Positions 37,962-47,140 of a DNA stretch of 64,000 bases are shown in pieces. Below the pieces are notes generated by a model. The model was not told the DNA's origin. It ran no database searches and saw only the letters and a list, made by a program, of their open reading frames with translations. Origin of the DNA: Actinomadura macrotermitis. GTDB lineage: Bacteria > Actinomycetota > Actinomycetes > Streptosporangiales > Streptosporangiaceae. The translations under genes were made by a program, and so were the position numbers. The DNA lies in the NCBI RefSeq assembly GCF_009604375.1, contig NZ_WEGH01000002.1, positions 1,016,073 to 1,080,072 on the forward strand, given 5' to 3'. The first letter of the stretch is position 1. The number at the start of each line of letters is the position of its first letter.

Positions 37962-39254
37962 TCAGACTACGTCGGGGCCGGGCGTGTGGACGCCGCGGGG
38001 TTCGGCCGGGAGGGCGCCCCCGAAGGTGTCGCGCATCACGATCTCCTGCTCCACGACGCCGGCGAGGCGGCGGACGCCCTCGCGGATGCGGTGCGGCTCG
38101 GGGAAGCAGTAGGACAGGCGCATGTGCCGGTGGCCGCCGCCGTCGGCGTAGAAGCCGGTCCCGGGTACGTAGGCGACGCGTTCGGCCAGCGCGCGGGGCG
38201 CCATCGCCTTGGCGTCCAGCCCCTCGGGGAGCGTCAGCCAGACGAAGAAGCCGCCGGCGGGCCGGGTCCAGGTGCAGCCGGCGGGCATCAGCTCGGCGAG
38301 CGCGTCCAGCATGGTGTCGCGGCGCTCGCGGTACAGCTCGCGGAAGCCCTTGATCTGCTCGCGCCACGGCTGGGTGTTCAGGTACTCGCGGACGGCCAGC
38401 TGGGAGAAGTTCGACGGGCACAGGATCGCCGACTCGGCGGCCAGGACGAGCTTGGCGCGCACCGCGTGCGGGGCGAGGACCCAGCCGACGCGCAGCCCCG
38501 ACGCGATCGTCTTGGAGAACGAGCCGAGGTAGATGACGCGCTCGGCGTCGTCCGCGCGCAGCGCCCGCATCGGCTCGCCGTCGAAGCCGATCAGCCCGTA
38601 GGGGTTGTCCTCGACGATCAGCACGTCGTACTCGGCGCAGATCTCCAGCACCTCGGCGCGGCGGGCGGCGCTGAGCGTGACGCCGGCGGGGTTCTGGAAC
38701 GTCGGGACGGTGTAGAGGAACTTGACCCGCCGGTTCTCGCGGCGCAGCCGCTCCAGCGTCTCGCGGAGCGCGGACGGGACGAGGCCGGCGTCGTCGAGCG
38801 GGACGTGCACCACGTCGGCCTGGTAGGAGGCGAACGTGCCGAGCGCGCCGACGTAGGACGGCGCCTCGGCGAGCACCACGTCGCCCGGGTCCACGAAGAT
38901 CTTGGTGATGAGGTCCAGGGCCTGCTGCGCGCCGACGGTGACGACGATCTCGTCGGCGCCGGCCTGGACGCCCTCCAGCGCCATCACCTCGCAGATGCGC
39001 TCGCGCAGCCCCTCGTCGCCCTGCGCGGAGCCGTACTGCAGCACCTCCGCGCCGCGGCTCGCCACCAGCTCGCCGATCATGCCGCCGACGGCGTCCAGGG
39101 GCAGCGCCGACACGTACGGCGCGCCGCCGGCTAGGGAGACCACCTCGGGGCGGGACACCACGGCGAACAGGGCGCGGATCTCCGACGGCACCATCCCGGC
39201 GGCGCGGGCGGCGTAGCGGTCGACGTAGGCATCTGTACGCGCGTGCTGTTCCAC
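37962..39254 (-). CDS. PLP-dependent aminotransferase (class I/II, MocR-like fold without HTH)
   Basis: A 430-residue fold-type I aminotransferase from GTG at 39254, with GGAGGTG seven bases ahead. Motifs: SLAGGAPYVSALPLDAV (substrate loop), VTVGAQQALDLITKIF, SYVGALGTFASYQADV, YTVPTFQNPAGVTLS, and the PLP lysine in YLGSFSKTIASGLRVGWV. Similar proteins act as 2-aminoadipate or aromatic-type transaminases. It is near parB in several actinomycetes. The substrate is unproved. Transcription ends at the 37919 hairpin. Confidence 0.88.
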   Translation of the reverse strand: MEQHARTDAYVDRYAARAAGMVPSEIRALFAVVSRPEVVSLAGGAPYVSALPLDAVGGMIGELVASRGAEVLQYGSAQGDEGLRERICEVMALEGVQAGADEIVVTVGAQQALDLITKIFVDPGDVVLAEAPSYVGALGTFASYQADVVHVPLDDAGLVPSALRETLERLRRENRRVKFLYTVPTFQNPAGVTLSAARRAEVLEICAEYDVLIVEDNPYGLIGFDGEPMRALRADDAERVIYLGSFSKTIASGLRVGWVLAPHAVRAKLVLAAESAILCPSNFSQLAVREYLNTQPWREQIKGFRELYRERRDTMLDALAELMPAGCTWTRPAGGFFVWLTLPEGLDAKAMAPRALAERVAYVPGTGFYADGGGHRHMRLSYCFPEPHRIREGVRRLAGVVEQEIVMRDTFGGALPAEPRGVHTPGPDVV

Positions 39255-39478
39255 GAGGCACCTCCACGGGTGATTCGGATGTCTGAGCAAACTACGGCAT
39301 GGCCTGTGGGAGCGGGTGTGCTGCCCCCGGTGGCGGCGGGCCGGAGCTCCAGGGTGGACGGTCCCCCTGTCGGATACGATGCCCGAGGGTCCCGGAGTGT
39401 TGCCGGGGATTTCCGCGAATTGGCGCTCCGACGGTGCACGCGCCACGCACTCACGAGCCCTCAGGGGGTGCCTTTCCG

Positions 39479-40096
39479 GTGTCGCGTCGTCTCGTCAACA
39501 TCACGCTGGACAACCTGGACGATCTCCCGCATCGCTGTCGCCGCTGCGTGTTCTGGGAGCTGGACCCGGTGAGCGGGGAGCGCGCGGTGAAGACCGGCGA
39601 CCCCGCGCTGGAGAAGGAGGCGTGGATCTCGGCCACGCTGCTGGAGTGGGGCGGCTGCGGGAAGATCGCCTATGTGGACGACGTCCCGGCCGGTTTCGTG
39701 ATGTTCGCCCCGCCGCTGTACGTGCCGCGCTCGGTGGCGTTCCCGACGAGCCCGGTGAGCGCCGACGCGGTGCTGCTGATGACGGGCCACATCCTGGCGG
39801 AGTTCACCGGCGGCGGCCTCGGCCGGATGCTCGTGCAGGGCGTCGCCAAGGACCTGACGCGGCGCGGGGTGAAGGCCATCGAGGCGTTCGGCGACCTGAA
39901 GGGCGAGTCCGGCGGCTGCATGGTCCCCGCCGACTACCTGCTGTCGGTGGGGTTCAAGACGATCCGCCCGCACCACCGGTACCCGCGGCTGCGGCTGGAG
40001 CTGAAGTCGGCCCTGTCGTGGCGTGAGGACGTCGAGGTGGCGCTGGAGCGGCTGCTGGGCTCCATGACCCCCGAGGGCGCGCTGCGTCCCGTCTGA
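39479..40096 (+). CDS. GNAT-family acetyltransferase
   Basis: A 205-residue protein from GTG at 39479. N-terminal SRRLVNITLDNLDDLPHRCRRCVFWEL, then MTGHILAEFTGGGLGRMLVQGVAKDLTRRGVKAIEAFGD carry the acetyl-CoA binding pattern (Q/RxxGxG/A variant GGGLGRML). The C-terminal beta strands end with YLLSVGFKTIRPHHRYPRLRLELKSALSWRE. It lies divergent from the aminotransferase and convergent with trxA. Its substrate (protein or small molecule) is unknown. Confidence 0.82.
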   Translation: MSRRLVNITLDNLDDLPHRCRRCVFWELDPVSGERAVKTGDPALEKEAWISATLLEWGGCGKIAYVDDVPAGFVMFAPPLYVPRSVAFPTSPVSADAVLLMTGHILAEFTGGGLGRMLVQGVAKDLTRRGVKAIEAFGDLKGESGGCMVPADYLLSVGFKTIRPHHRYPRLRLELKSALSWREDVEVALERLLGSMTPEGALRPV

Positions 40097-40113
40097 GGCG
40101 ATCTCAGCGCACG

Positions 40114-40149
40114 CGAAAGGCCCCGTTCCGGGCGGAACGGGGCCTTTCG
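40114..40149. terminator. Shared hairpin between GNAT and trxA
   Basis: CGAAAGGCCCCGTTCC pairs with GGAACGGGGCCTTTCG around GGGC, with flanking A/T ends on each side. It can serve both convergent genes. Confidence 0.82.
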
Positions 40150-40160
40150 GCTGCTCGGGG

Positions 40161-40475
40161 TCAGATGAACTCGGCGAGATCGCGGATCAGCGCGGCCTTC
40201 GGCTTGGCGCCGAGGATCTGCTTGACGACCTCGCCGTTCTTGAAGATCAGCAGGTTCGGGATCTGCATGATCTGGTACTTGGCGGCGGTGGCGGGGTTCT
40301 CGTCGGTGTTCAGCTTGACGATCTCCAGCTTGTCGCCGTGCTCACCGGAGATCTCCTCCAGGATGGGGGCGACCATGCGGCACGGGCCGCACCACTCGGC
40401 CCAGAAGTCGACGAGCACGGGCTTGTCGTTCTTCAGGACGGCGGTGTCGAAGTCGGCGTCGGTCACGGCCTTCAT
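40161..40475 (-). CDS. trxA: Thioredoxin
   Basis: A 104-residue thioredoxin from ATG at 40475. The [20 protein letters not shown] active site, the buried Asp/Lys region VLVDF, the cis-proline in MQIPNLLIF, and the typical C-terminal [17 protein letters not shown] are all present. It reduces protein disulfides with electrons from the thioredoxin reductase encoded immediately upstream. The 109-base gap between the genes may still permit co-transcription. Confidence 0.96.
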   Translation of the reverse strand: MKAVTDADFDTAVLKNDKPVLVDFWAEWCGPCRMVAPILEEISGEHGDKLEIVKLNTDENPATAAKYQIMQIPNLLIFKNGEVVKQILGAKPKAALIRDLAEFI

Positions 40476-40584
40476 CGGTTCTCCTTCGCTTCGCCGCGGC
40501 GGAACCCCCGCCGCCGCGTCCGGCCGGCCCTGGCGGGCCGTTCCCCTGGGGCCCGGGGGACCGGGCCCGTGATCCACCCTCGGC

Positions 40585-41538
40585 TCAGGCCTGGTGCGTC
40601 AGCTCGGCGGCGCCCTGGTCGGCCAGCCAGCGCTCGGCGTCGATGGCGGCGGCGCAGCCGCTGCCGGCCGCGGTGATGGCCTGGCGGTAGGTGTGGTCGA
40701 CGACGTCGCCGCAGGCGAACACGCCGGGGATCTTGGTCTTGGTGGAGGGGGACTCCACGGTCAGGTAACCGTCGGCGTCGGTGTCCAGCTGGCCCTGGAA
40801 CAGCTCGCTGCGCGGGTCGTGGCCGATCGCGATGAACAGGCCGGTGACCTCCAGGTCGCGCTCGGCGCCGGTGTTGACGTCGCGCAGCCGCACGCCCTGC
40901 ACCCGGTCCTCGCCGAGGACCTCGGTCACCTCGCTGTCCCAGGCGAACTTGATCTTCTCGTTGGCGAACGCGCGGTCCTGCATGATCTTGCTGGCGCGCA
41001 GCTCGCTCCGGCGGTGCACCACGGTGACCGAGCGGGCGAACTTGGTGAGGAAGGTCGCCTCCTCCATCGCGGTGTCGCCGCCGCCGACCACGGCGATGTC
41101 CTGGTCGCGGAAGAAGAAGCCGTCGCAGGTCGCGCACCAGGAGACGCCGCGGCCCGACAGCCGCTTCTCGTTCTCCAGCCCGAGCTCGCGGTAGCCCGAC
41201 CCGGTCGCCACGATGACGGCGCGCGCCCGGTAGACGTCCTCGCCCACCTTCACGATCTTGGGGTCGGCGGCCAGGTCGACCTCGGTGACGTCGTCGGTGA
41301 TGAGCTCGGCGCCGAACCGCTCGGCCTGCTTGCGCAGGTTGTCCATCAGGTCCGGGCCCATGACGCCGTCGGGGAAGCCGGGGAAGTTCTCCACGTCGGT
41401 GGTGTTCATCAGCGCCCCGCCGGCGGTCACCGACCCCTCGAACACCAGCGGCTTGAGGTCGCCGCGCGCCGCGTAGATCGCGGCCGTGTACCCCGCGGGG
41501 CCCGAGCCGATGACGATGACGTTGCGGACGTCGCTCAC
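40585..41538 (-). CDS. trxB: Thioredoxin reductase
   Basis: A 317-residue FAD/NADPH disulfide reductase from GTG at 41538. FAD motif [18 protein letters not shown] is at residues 10-28, the redox CATC near residue 143 ([12 protein letters not shown]), NADPH loop [18 protein letters not shown], and the second FAD site [17 protein letters not shown]. It feeds the adjacent thioredoxin. The sigM, anti-sigma and trxB/trxA block is conserved in mycobacteria and streptomycetes, and oxidative-stress control by SigM is plausible. Confidence 0.96.
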   Translation of the reverse strand: MSDVRNVIVIGSGPAGYTAAIYAARGDLKPLVFEGSVTAGGALMNTTDVENFPGFPDGVMGPDLMDNLRKQAERFGAELITDDVTEVDLAADPKIVKVGEDVYRARAVIVATGSGYRELGLENEKRLSGRGVSWCATCDGFFFRDQDIAVVGGGDTAMEEATFLTKFARSVTVVHRRSELRASKIMQDRAFANEKIKFAWDSEVTEVLGEDRVQGVRLRDVNTGAERDLEVTGLFIAIGHDPRSELFQGQLDTDADGYLTVESPSTKTKIPGVFACGDVVDHTYRQAITAAGSGCAAAIDAERWLADQGAAELTHQA

Positions 41539-41726
41539 TGTTCTGTGCCTCTCCTCGTTGGCCTGCGGTGCCACGGCGGTTCCGTGCGAGACCGCCTCTC
41601 GGCGCCTCTCGCGGCTGCTGTGCGCCTCCGGCACGGCCCGGCCTGACAGTCGCGTCAACCGATCCTAGGCCCCGGTGATTCCCGCCCGGTCCCGGCCTCG
41701 TGCGAGCGCGACCCTAAGCTTTCCCC

Positions 41727-42296
41727 ATGGCGTCGATTCTTCTCCTGCACTCCATGTACGGGCTGCGGCCCGCGGTCCACCAGGCCGCCGAGCGGCTGCG
41801 CGCCGCCGGGCACGAGGTGCACGTCCCCGACCTGTACGACGGGCGCGTCGTGGACACCCCCGAGGAGGGCATCGCGATCAAGGAGGAGATCGGGCGGGAC
41901 GAGCTGCTGCGGCGCGCCGTCGCGGCCGCCGCGCCGATCTCGGGCCGCGGCCTGGTCTACGCCGGCTTCTCGCTCGGCGGCGCGCTCGCCCAGAACCTGG
42001 CCCTGGCCGACGACAGGGCCGGCGGGCTGCTGCTGATGCACGGCACGTCCGACCTGGCCGACGACGCCTCCACCGAGATCCCCGTCCAACTGCACGTCGC
42101 CGACCCCGACACCGCCGAGCCCGTCGACTGGCTGAACGCCTGGTACCTGCGGATGCGGCGCGCGGGCGCCGACGCCGAGGTGTTCCGCTACCGGGGCGCC
42201 GGGCACCTGTTCACCGACCCCGGCCTGCCCGACTACGACGCCGAGGCCGCCGGGCGCGCGTGGGCGATCGCGCTGGACTTCCTGGCCGACCTGTAG
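41727..42296 (+). CDS. Dienelactone hydrolase-family protein
   Basis: A 189-residue alpha/beta hydrolase. ATG at 41727 starts ASILLLHSMYGLRPAVHQ. The nucleophile elbow is AGFSLGGALA, with Ser where classical dienelactone hydrolases have Cys. The catalytic Asp is in HVADPDTAEPVD and the His in YRGAGHLFTDPG. It is oriented against the thioredoxin genes and ends at a strong hairpin. The substrate is unknown. Confidence 0.85.
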   Translation: MASILLLHSMYGLRPAVHQAAERLRAAGHEVHVPDLYDGRVVDTPEEGIAIKEEIGRDELLRRAVAAAAPISGRGLVYAGFSLGGALAQNLALADDRAGGLLLMHGTSDLADDASTEIPVQLHVADPDTAEPVDWLNAWYLRMRRAGADAEVFRYRGAGHLFTDPGLPDYDAEAAGRAWAIALDFLADL

Positions 42297-42301
42297 CGAA
42301 C

Positions 42302-42338
42302 GCCAGGACCCGCGCACACCGTGTGCGCGGGTCCTGGC
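42302..42338. terminator. Hairpin between DLH and anti-sigma genes
   Basis: GCCAGGACCCGCGCACA pairs with TGTGCGCGGGTCCTGGC. It starts six bases past the hydrolase stop and serves the convergent pair. Confidence 0.8.
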
Positions 42339-42373
42339 ATGCGTCATCCCCGGCCGGCGGGCCGGGGCCGTTG

Positions 42374-43141
42374 TCAGTGGGCGGCGGCGGTGCTCTGCTC
42401 CAGGACCGGGTGGTCCTGCGCGGTGCAGTTCGCCCCGACGACCATGAGGTCGAGCGTGCCGGACTTCGTCCCGGGCAGCGCGACCACCAGGGCCGGGGCG
42501 CCCTTGTAGCGGGCCCGGTCGACCAGTTCGGGGCGCCTGCCGTTCGCGAGCGCGTCGACGCAGCCGCGCAGCACCGCCGAGGGCTGGTCGCCCTGCGTCC
42601 GCAGCTCCTGGCCCTTGCCGAGCAGCGACCTGACCTGCGCGCCGACCTGGCCGGGCCGGTAGTCGGTGCCGCTGTGCGCGACCGTGAACGGCGGCGCGGC
42701 GCCCATCAGCCTCTGGGTGGGCGCGGCGTTGGAGCCCGGATCGGTCGCGGGCATCTTCGCCGCGCTGTCGCCGCTGTTGTCGCCGTCCAGGACGGCCGTG
42801 CCGACCATCGCTCCGCCGCCGAGCACCACGACCGTCGCGGCCGCCGCCGACAGGATCCGCCAAGGGCGCCTACCGCGTCGCTGCTCCAGGCTCACCACGG
42901 TGGCGCTGTGCAGCGACTCGGCCGCGATGGCGGAGTCGATGCGCGACGCCAGTTCGGCGGGCATGGCCGGGACCGGTGCCTCCGCCAGGAGCCGGGAGAC
43001 GTCCGCAAGGTCGGCGGATCGGTCCCGGCACTCGGCGCAGGTTTCCAGGTGCGCGTTGACGGAGGCGGCCTGGTCGTCCTCGAGCAGCCCCTCGGCCAGG
43101 TCGGCCAGGGTGTCGTAGTCAAAATGTGCGGGGTTCGTCAA
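42374..43141 (-). CDS. Anti-sigma factor of the SigM type (zinc-binding, one TM)
   Basis: A 255-residue protein from TTG at 43141, overlapping the sigM stop by four bases. It has a zinc-binding anti-sigma domain with HLETCAECR (H-x3-C-x2-C) near residue 32, an ILSAAAATVVVLGGGAMVG transmembrane segment about residue 95, and an extracytoplasmic C-terminal domain of some 140 residues. It binds and holds SigM until an envelope or redox signal releases it. Operon position and four-base overlap support the pairing (RsmA-like in mycobacteria). Confidence 0.88.
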   Translation of the reverse strand: MTNPAHFDYDTLADLAEGLLEDDQAASVNAHLETCAECRDRSADLADVSRLLAEAPVPAMPAELASRIDSAIAAESLHSATVVSLEQRRGRRPWRILSAAAATVVVLGGGAMVGTAVLDGDNSGDSAAKMPATDPGSNAAPTQRLMGAAPPFTVAHSGTDYRPGQVGAQVRSLLGKGQELRTQGDQPSAVLRGCVDALANGRRPELVDRARYKGAPALVVALPGTKSGTLDLMVVGANCTAQDHPVLEQSTAAAH

Positions 43142-43758
43142 GATGTGCCACCTCCTTCCATACCTCGGACGTTCCGCGGGTCCCGACGGTTCCGATGGTG
43201 GCCCAGAAGCGGCGCGAGCCGCGCCCGGCCCCGCGCGCACCGGCTCTTGATCGTTCCGGCCGGGACCTCCAGGACACGGGCGGCGTCGTCGACGGAGTAG
43301 CCCATCATGTCGACCAGCACCAGCGCCGCGCGCTGCTCGAACGGCAGCGCGGCGAGGGCGGCCTGCACGTCCAGCGACACCCCGTGCGCGTCGGTCGGGT
43401 CGGGCATCTTGGGGGCGACGGCGTCGAACGTCGCGTCGTCGCCCATCGGGGTGGCGGGACGCACCGACTTGCGGCGGATGCGGTCCAGGCACGCGTTGAC
43501 GACGATGCGGTGCAGCCATGTCGTCACGGCGGCGTCGCCGCGGAACCGGCCGGCGGCGCGGAACGCCGACAGGCAGGCGTCCTGCAGCGCGTCGGCGGCC
43601 TCCTCGGGGTCGCCGAGCGTGCGCAGCGCGACGGCCCACATCCGGTCGCGGTGCCGGTTCACCAGCTCGGCGAACGCGTGCGGATCCCCTTGCGCGTGCC
43701 GCGCGAGCAGCTCCTTGTCCGGTACCTCGTCAACGCGCCGCATGCTCACCGACGCCAT
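43138..43758 (-). CDS. sigM: ECF RNA polymerase sigma factor SigM
   Basis: A 206-residue ECF sigma. Region 2: FAELVNRHRDRMWAVALRTLGDPEEAADALQDACLSAFRAA. Region 4: ALAALPFEQRAALVLVDMMGYSVDDAARVLEVPAGTIKSRCARGRARL. The length and the gene order sigM-antisigma-trxB-trxA match SigM of actinomycetes, which responds to oxidative/envelope stress. The start used is ATG at 43758, though 43743 (MRRVDEVP) is also possible. The upstream 840 bases to the next gene hold its promoter. Confidence 0.9.
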   Translation of the reverse strand: MASVSMRRVDEVPDKELLARHAQGDPHAFAELVNRHRDRMWAVALRTLGDPEEAADALQDACLSAFRAAGRFRGDAAVTTWLHRIVVNACLDRIRRKSVRPATPMGDDATFDAVAPKMPDPTDAHGVSLDVQAALAALPFEQRAALVLVDMMGYSVDDAARVLEVPAGTIKSRCARGRARLAPLLGHHRNRRDPRNVRGMEGGGTS

Positions 43759-44603
43759 GGACGCCCGCTCTCACGTGCGGCAGGACCGATCGGCGCCGGG
43801 TGACAACGCCCGGACGCACCTGCTGGGTTGCACACCACGGATTCCTGGGGGGAGGGGACATTCTGCTCACAGGCACGATACCGACTGCCGACCCCCCACG
43901 TCACAGCCCCGGTATCGCCCACCTTGATCGCCGTGCACTCGTGACCTCGGCATCCCTCGACGCGGGAGGGGACACACCCGCCCGTCGGCTGCATACGGCG
44001 TCGGCGCTGCGACAGCAGACGGCGCCGGGAGGCCGGCGGGTCGATGCTGGAACGCCACGAGGACAAGCCATGCGCCGGGCCGGCGGATCAGGGACACCGG
44101 CTCGAAGAAGGCAACACCGCACATGATCCGGCCAGATCGATCGATCCGGAGTTCGTCGAAGCTGCAGAAGGCCAGCGATCTCCCTTGATGGCGCCGGTTA
44201 TCCGAAAGTCAATGAACACCACGTCCTCAGTACCGGCCCCGTCCAGCATCTCGCCCTGTCGGCGTCCCGCCACCGCTTCAGGTGAAAGCCCTGCAGAGCA
44301 GAGGCCGAAAGACCCCACCTCGCACAGTACCTAGGCCCACTTGACGGGGCGGCGACGGCCTGCCCGACGGAGCGGAGCCCGACCTCAACGCTCGACGAGG
44401 GCTCAGCAGGCTCGGGCACCGACGGACACCTGCCCGGCGGACCGCGCGAGGATTGTGGTGAGCGGGTTGCTCGATTCACGCCATGCAGGTGTCCGAATGC
44501 GGCCAAAGCATTCTTTGACTTGACGTGAACGGAAAGATCATGAATCTTGTCAACATCCAATGCCGTTGCTCGTCGGGCAGAACGGTCAGATTCGGGGAGT
44601 CGG
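43759..44603. other. Gene-free stretch upstream of sigM and the secreted protein
   Basis: No gene is supported. Open frames on both strands show Arg/Ser-biased composition without recognisable motifs. GC content falls in the last 100 bases before 44604. The sigM promoter should lie at the left end, but no match to a clear ECF consensus was identified. Confidence 0.4.
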
Positions 44604-45008
44604 ATGAAAAAGATTATCGCGGGATTTTCGATAGCCGCCCTGGCCGGTGCTGTGGTGGTCGTACCGGCCAGTCCCGCATCGGCTCAGGTGTACTACGGAA
44701 AGAAGTCGATATGGAAATTCGGCTGTAATGGAAAGCTGGACATCGACCACCGGGGCAAGGGGAAGTGGTACGCGCGAGGGCGCTTCTATACGTCGAATGA
44801 CTGGGCGACGCGCTGCCGAGTCAAGATTCAGCGCAAAAAGGGGAACGGTTCATGGAAGACCGTCTCGAGGGTCGGTCTCCTGGATGCCGGTGGCTCCAGT
44901 GTGGCCCGCTACAACACGGCTTGGTACTGGGACAGCGACCCCTATAAGGCGCGGGTTTGCATAGAGTACTTCGATCAGGACAAGTGGTATTGCAGCGGTT
45001 CCTACTGA
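44604..45008 (+). CDS. Small secreted cysteine-containing protein
   Basis: A 134-residue protein from ATG at 44604, with GGGAG upstream. Signal peptide residues 1-27: KKIIAGFSIAALAGAVVVV then PASPASA before the mature N-terminus QVYYGKKS. The mature chain is basic and aromatic-rich and has four cysteines (FGC, TRC, RVC and WYC contexts), enough for two disulfides. GC content and codon choice (more A/T third positions) differ from flanking genes, which suggests recent acquisition or special expression. Such small secreted basic proteins can be inhibitors, toxins or wall-binding; none is assigned. Confidence 0.75.
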   Translation: MKKIIAGFSIAALAGAVVVVPASPASAQVYYGKKSIWKFGCNGKLDIDHRGKGKWYARGRFYTSNDWATRCRVKIQRKKGNGSWKTVSRVGLLDAGGSSVARYNTAWYWDSDPYKARVCIEYFDQDKWYCSGSY

Positions 45009-45375
45009 CGCTGTAGGGAGTTTCGCCACCACCTGCTCGTGCACCGCTGGCCCACTCGATCTTCCAGTCTCCCTTTGTGGCGCTTGCGCCGTTGGCGACG
45101 ATAACCCTGTCGATCGGTTACCGGGCCGCCATCAGATCGGGACAGAAGCCTTGAGTGCGCAGCTTGGGGCAGAGTGGGAGCGGACGAACGGCGGGTTGTG
45201 GATAAGCGCATCTGGCGCTTATCCACAACCCGCCGTTCTGCTTCCCTGCGGTGACCTGGGCGTTTGACAATGGGAGTACGCGGTCCGCCCCCGGGCGGGA
45301 GGGGACTGCTCTTGTAGGAGCGATCGATCTCGGCGACGCGATGGGCGGAGGCGCCCAGGCAGGTCTGGGCGCCGG
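45009..45375. other. Intergenic stretch with a DnaA-box hairpin
   Basis: No gene is supported in these 367 bases. The main content is the perfect inverted repeat at 45186-45238, described separately. The rest is unremarkable. Genes on both sides point inward, so terminators are expected. Confidence 0.5.
45186..45238. repeat. Perfect 24-bp inverted repeat with two DnaA boxes
   Basis: The two arms of 24 bases (45186-45209 and 45215-45238) are perfectly complementary, around ATCTG. Each arm holds an exact TTATCCACA DnaA box, in opposite orientations. It lies between two convergent genes, so it may be a bidirectional terminator, a DnaA-binding site, or both. Confidence 0.75.
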
Positions 45376-46962
45376 CTAGGACGCCGGGGTGCCGTAGATG
45401 GTGATCTCGCCGATCCGGCCCTTCAGAGAAGGCGGCAGCTTGGTGAACCAGACCAGGACGTAACGGCCACCAGAAGTGCCCTCGGCCTCGATCGTGGTCT
45501 CTCCAGAGTCGCTGGCCTTCTTGCCGATGGGAGTGAGGGACGTCGGGGACGTGGTGTCGCCGACGCGCACCTGCAGCGTGCCGCCGCCTTCGACCCCGCT
45601 GACCTGGACCTTGGCCACCTTGACCGGGCGGCCCATGTCCAGCAGGACGCCGAGGCCTCGCGAGTAGTTGCCGAAGTTGGTGCTGGCGTAGGACTGCGTT
45701 TCCCACACCGCGGCGTCTTTGCCGTCGATCACGGCGTCCGGGCGCTTGGTGATCGTGTGGTCGTAGTGGCCGTTGATGGGATCTTCGGCCGCGGTCGCGT
45801 TCTGCGCCTGCAGCTTGACCGGGGTGGGCTTAGGCGGCTGGGACTGCTTGGTCTTGTTGTCGGTGATGCCCGTGGTGGCGCGCGGCTTGGGGTCCTCGCC
45901 GCCGTTGCTCACCGCCCAGGCGCCGAGGCCGGCGATGACGGTCAGCGCCGCGGCGGCCACGCCGATGAGGGCGCGGTTGGGGCTCTTGCGCGGTGCACCG
46001 CCGGTGTTGTGCGGCGGGTGGGCCGACGGGGCGGTGGGCGCCGACGCGGGGGGCGGGCCCTGCTGGAAGCTCTGCGCGGGCTCGCGGTGCTGCGACCGCG
46101 CCGACGGCGGCTGCGGGGTGGGCGTGGTGGGGGCCGGAGCCGGGCGCGGCACGCGCGGCGATGTCTGGACGTTGCCGAGCCCCGCGAACAGCGGCAGCGG
46201 CGTGCGCGGCACCCCGCGCAGCGCCTTGACGAAATCGGCGGGCCTGGCCAGCGGCTCGTACCCCGGCACCTCGACGCCGAGGCAGCGGCACACGATGTCG
46301 TTGATGCCCTGCGCGATGCCCGCCTGGACCTGGCGCGGCGCCTCGGGCAGGCCGTCCACCAGGGGCGCGGCGGGCAGCGCGGAGCAGTCGGGGTCGCCCG
46401 GCCAGCGGGCGGTGAGGGCGGCGTACAGCATCGCGCCGAGGCCGCGGACGTCGTCGGCGGCCGGGTCGTCGCCGTAGCGGTCGCCGAGGACGGCGTCGGT
46501 GGCGACGCCGAGGACCTTGACGGTGCCGCCGGTCGTCCAGACCAGCTCGCGCGGGGACAGGCACAGGTGGGCCAGCCCCGCGGCGTGCGCGGCGGCGACG
46601 GCCTCGGCGGCCTCGTACAGCAGGGTGGCGGCGCGGCCGGGCTCCAGCGGGGCCTTGGCCAGCATCTGCTCCAGCGTCTCGCCGACGACCCACTCGCTGA
46701 CGACGTAGGCGCTCTCGCCCGAGTCGTCGGCGTCGAAGACCTGGGTCAGCCGCGGGTCGGTGAGGCGGCTCGCGGCGCGGGCGGCCGTGACGACCTCGGC
46801 GATGCGGGGGAACTCAGGGTCGAAGGTGCGGACGGCGACGGCACGGGCCAGGATCTCGTCGATGGCCTTCCAGAGGCAGGAGCCACCGGTGTCGCTGATG
46901 CGTTCCTCGAGGCGGTAGCGTCCGGCCAGCCGAGTGCCGGGCTCGATCACAGACGTGCTCAC
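45376..46962 (-). CDS. Pseudokinase-like membrane protein next to murJ
   Basis: A 528-residue protein from ATG at 46962. The N-terminal 270 residues have a protein-kinase fold (ARYRLEERI, VVSEWVVGETLEQML, AEAVAAAHAAGLAHLCLSP) but lack the catalytic set: the glycine loop is broken (ISDTGGS), the Lys is replaced in VAVRTF, HRD becomes HLCLSP, and DFG is missing. A Pro-rich linker follows (about 270-340), then one TM (residues 343-365) and an extracellular C-terminal domain with beta-rich sequence reminiscent of discoidin-like folds. In mycobacteria the equivalent pseudokinase is fused to MurJ and recruits FhaA; here it is a separate gene. Confidence 0.85.
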   Translation of the reverse strand: MSTSVIEPGTRLAGRYRLEERISDTGGSCLWKAIDEILARAVAVRTFDPEFPRIAEVVTAARAASRLTDPRLTQVFDADDSGESAYVVSEWVVGETLEQMLAKAPLEPGRAATLLYEAAEAVAAAHAAGLAHLCLSPRELVWTTGGTVKVLGVATDAVLGDRYGDDPAADDVRGLGAMLYAALTARWPGDPDCSALPAAPLVDGLPEAPRQVQAGIAQGINDIVCRCLGVEVPGYEPLARPADFVKALRGVPRTPLPLFAGLGNVQTSPRVPRPAPAPTTPTPQPPSARSQHREPAQSFQQGPPPASAPTAPSAHPPHNTGGAPRKSPNRALIGVAAAALTVIAGLGAWAVSNGGEDPKPRATTGITDNKTKQSQPPKPTPVKLQAQNATAAEDPINGHYDHTITKRPDAVIDGKDAAVWETQSYASTNFGNYSRGLGVLLDMGRPVKVAKVQVSGVEGGGTLQVRVGDTTSPTSLTPIGKKASDSGETTIEAEGTSGGRYVLVWFTKLPPSLKGRIGEITIYGTPAS

Positions 46963-47140
46963 GGCACCATCCAGCGCAGGTGGTCAGATCCCATGTTCGT
47001 GGCGTGGCAGCTTACGCCTCCGACCCTCCTCTTTGCGTTTCCCAGGGTGTCGCCCCGCAAGCCGTAGTCCCTGACATGGTAGTGGTTACCGCGGTGGGCG
47101 GCTGACTTATCGCGGCGCGTCCGGCCCACTTTGCCGCGTG

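Noticed and set aside
43900..44540. Several small ORFs between sigM and the secreted protein
   Set aside because: No conserved motifs, skewed composition and mutually overlapping frames on both strands.
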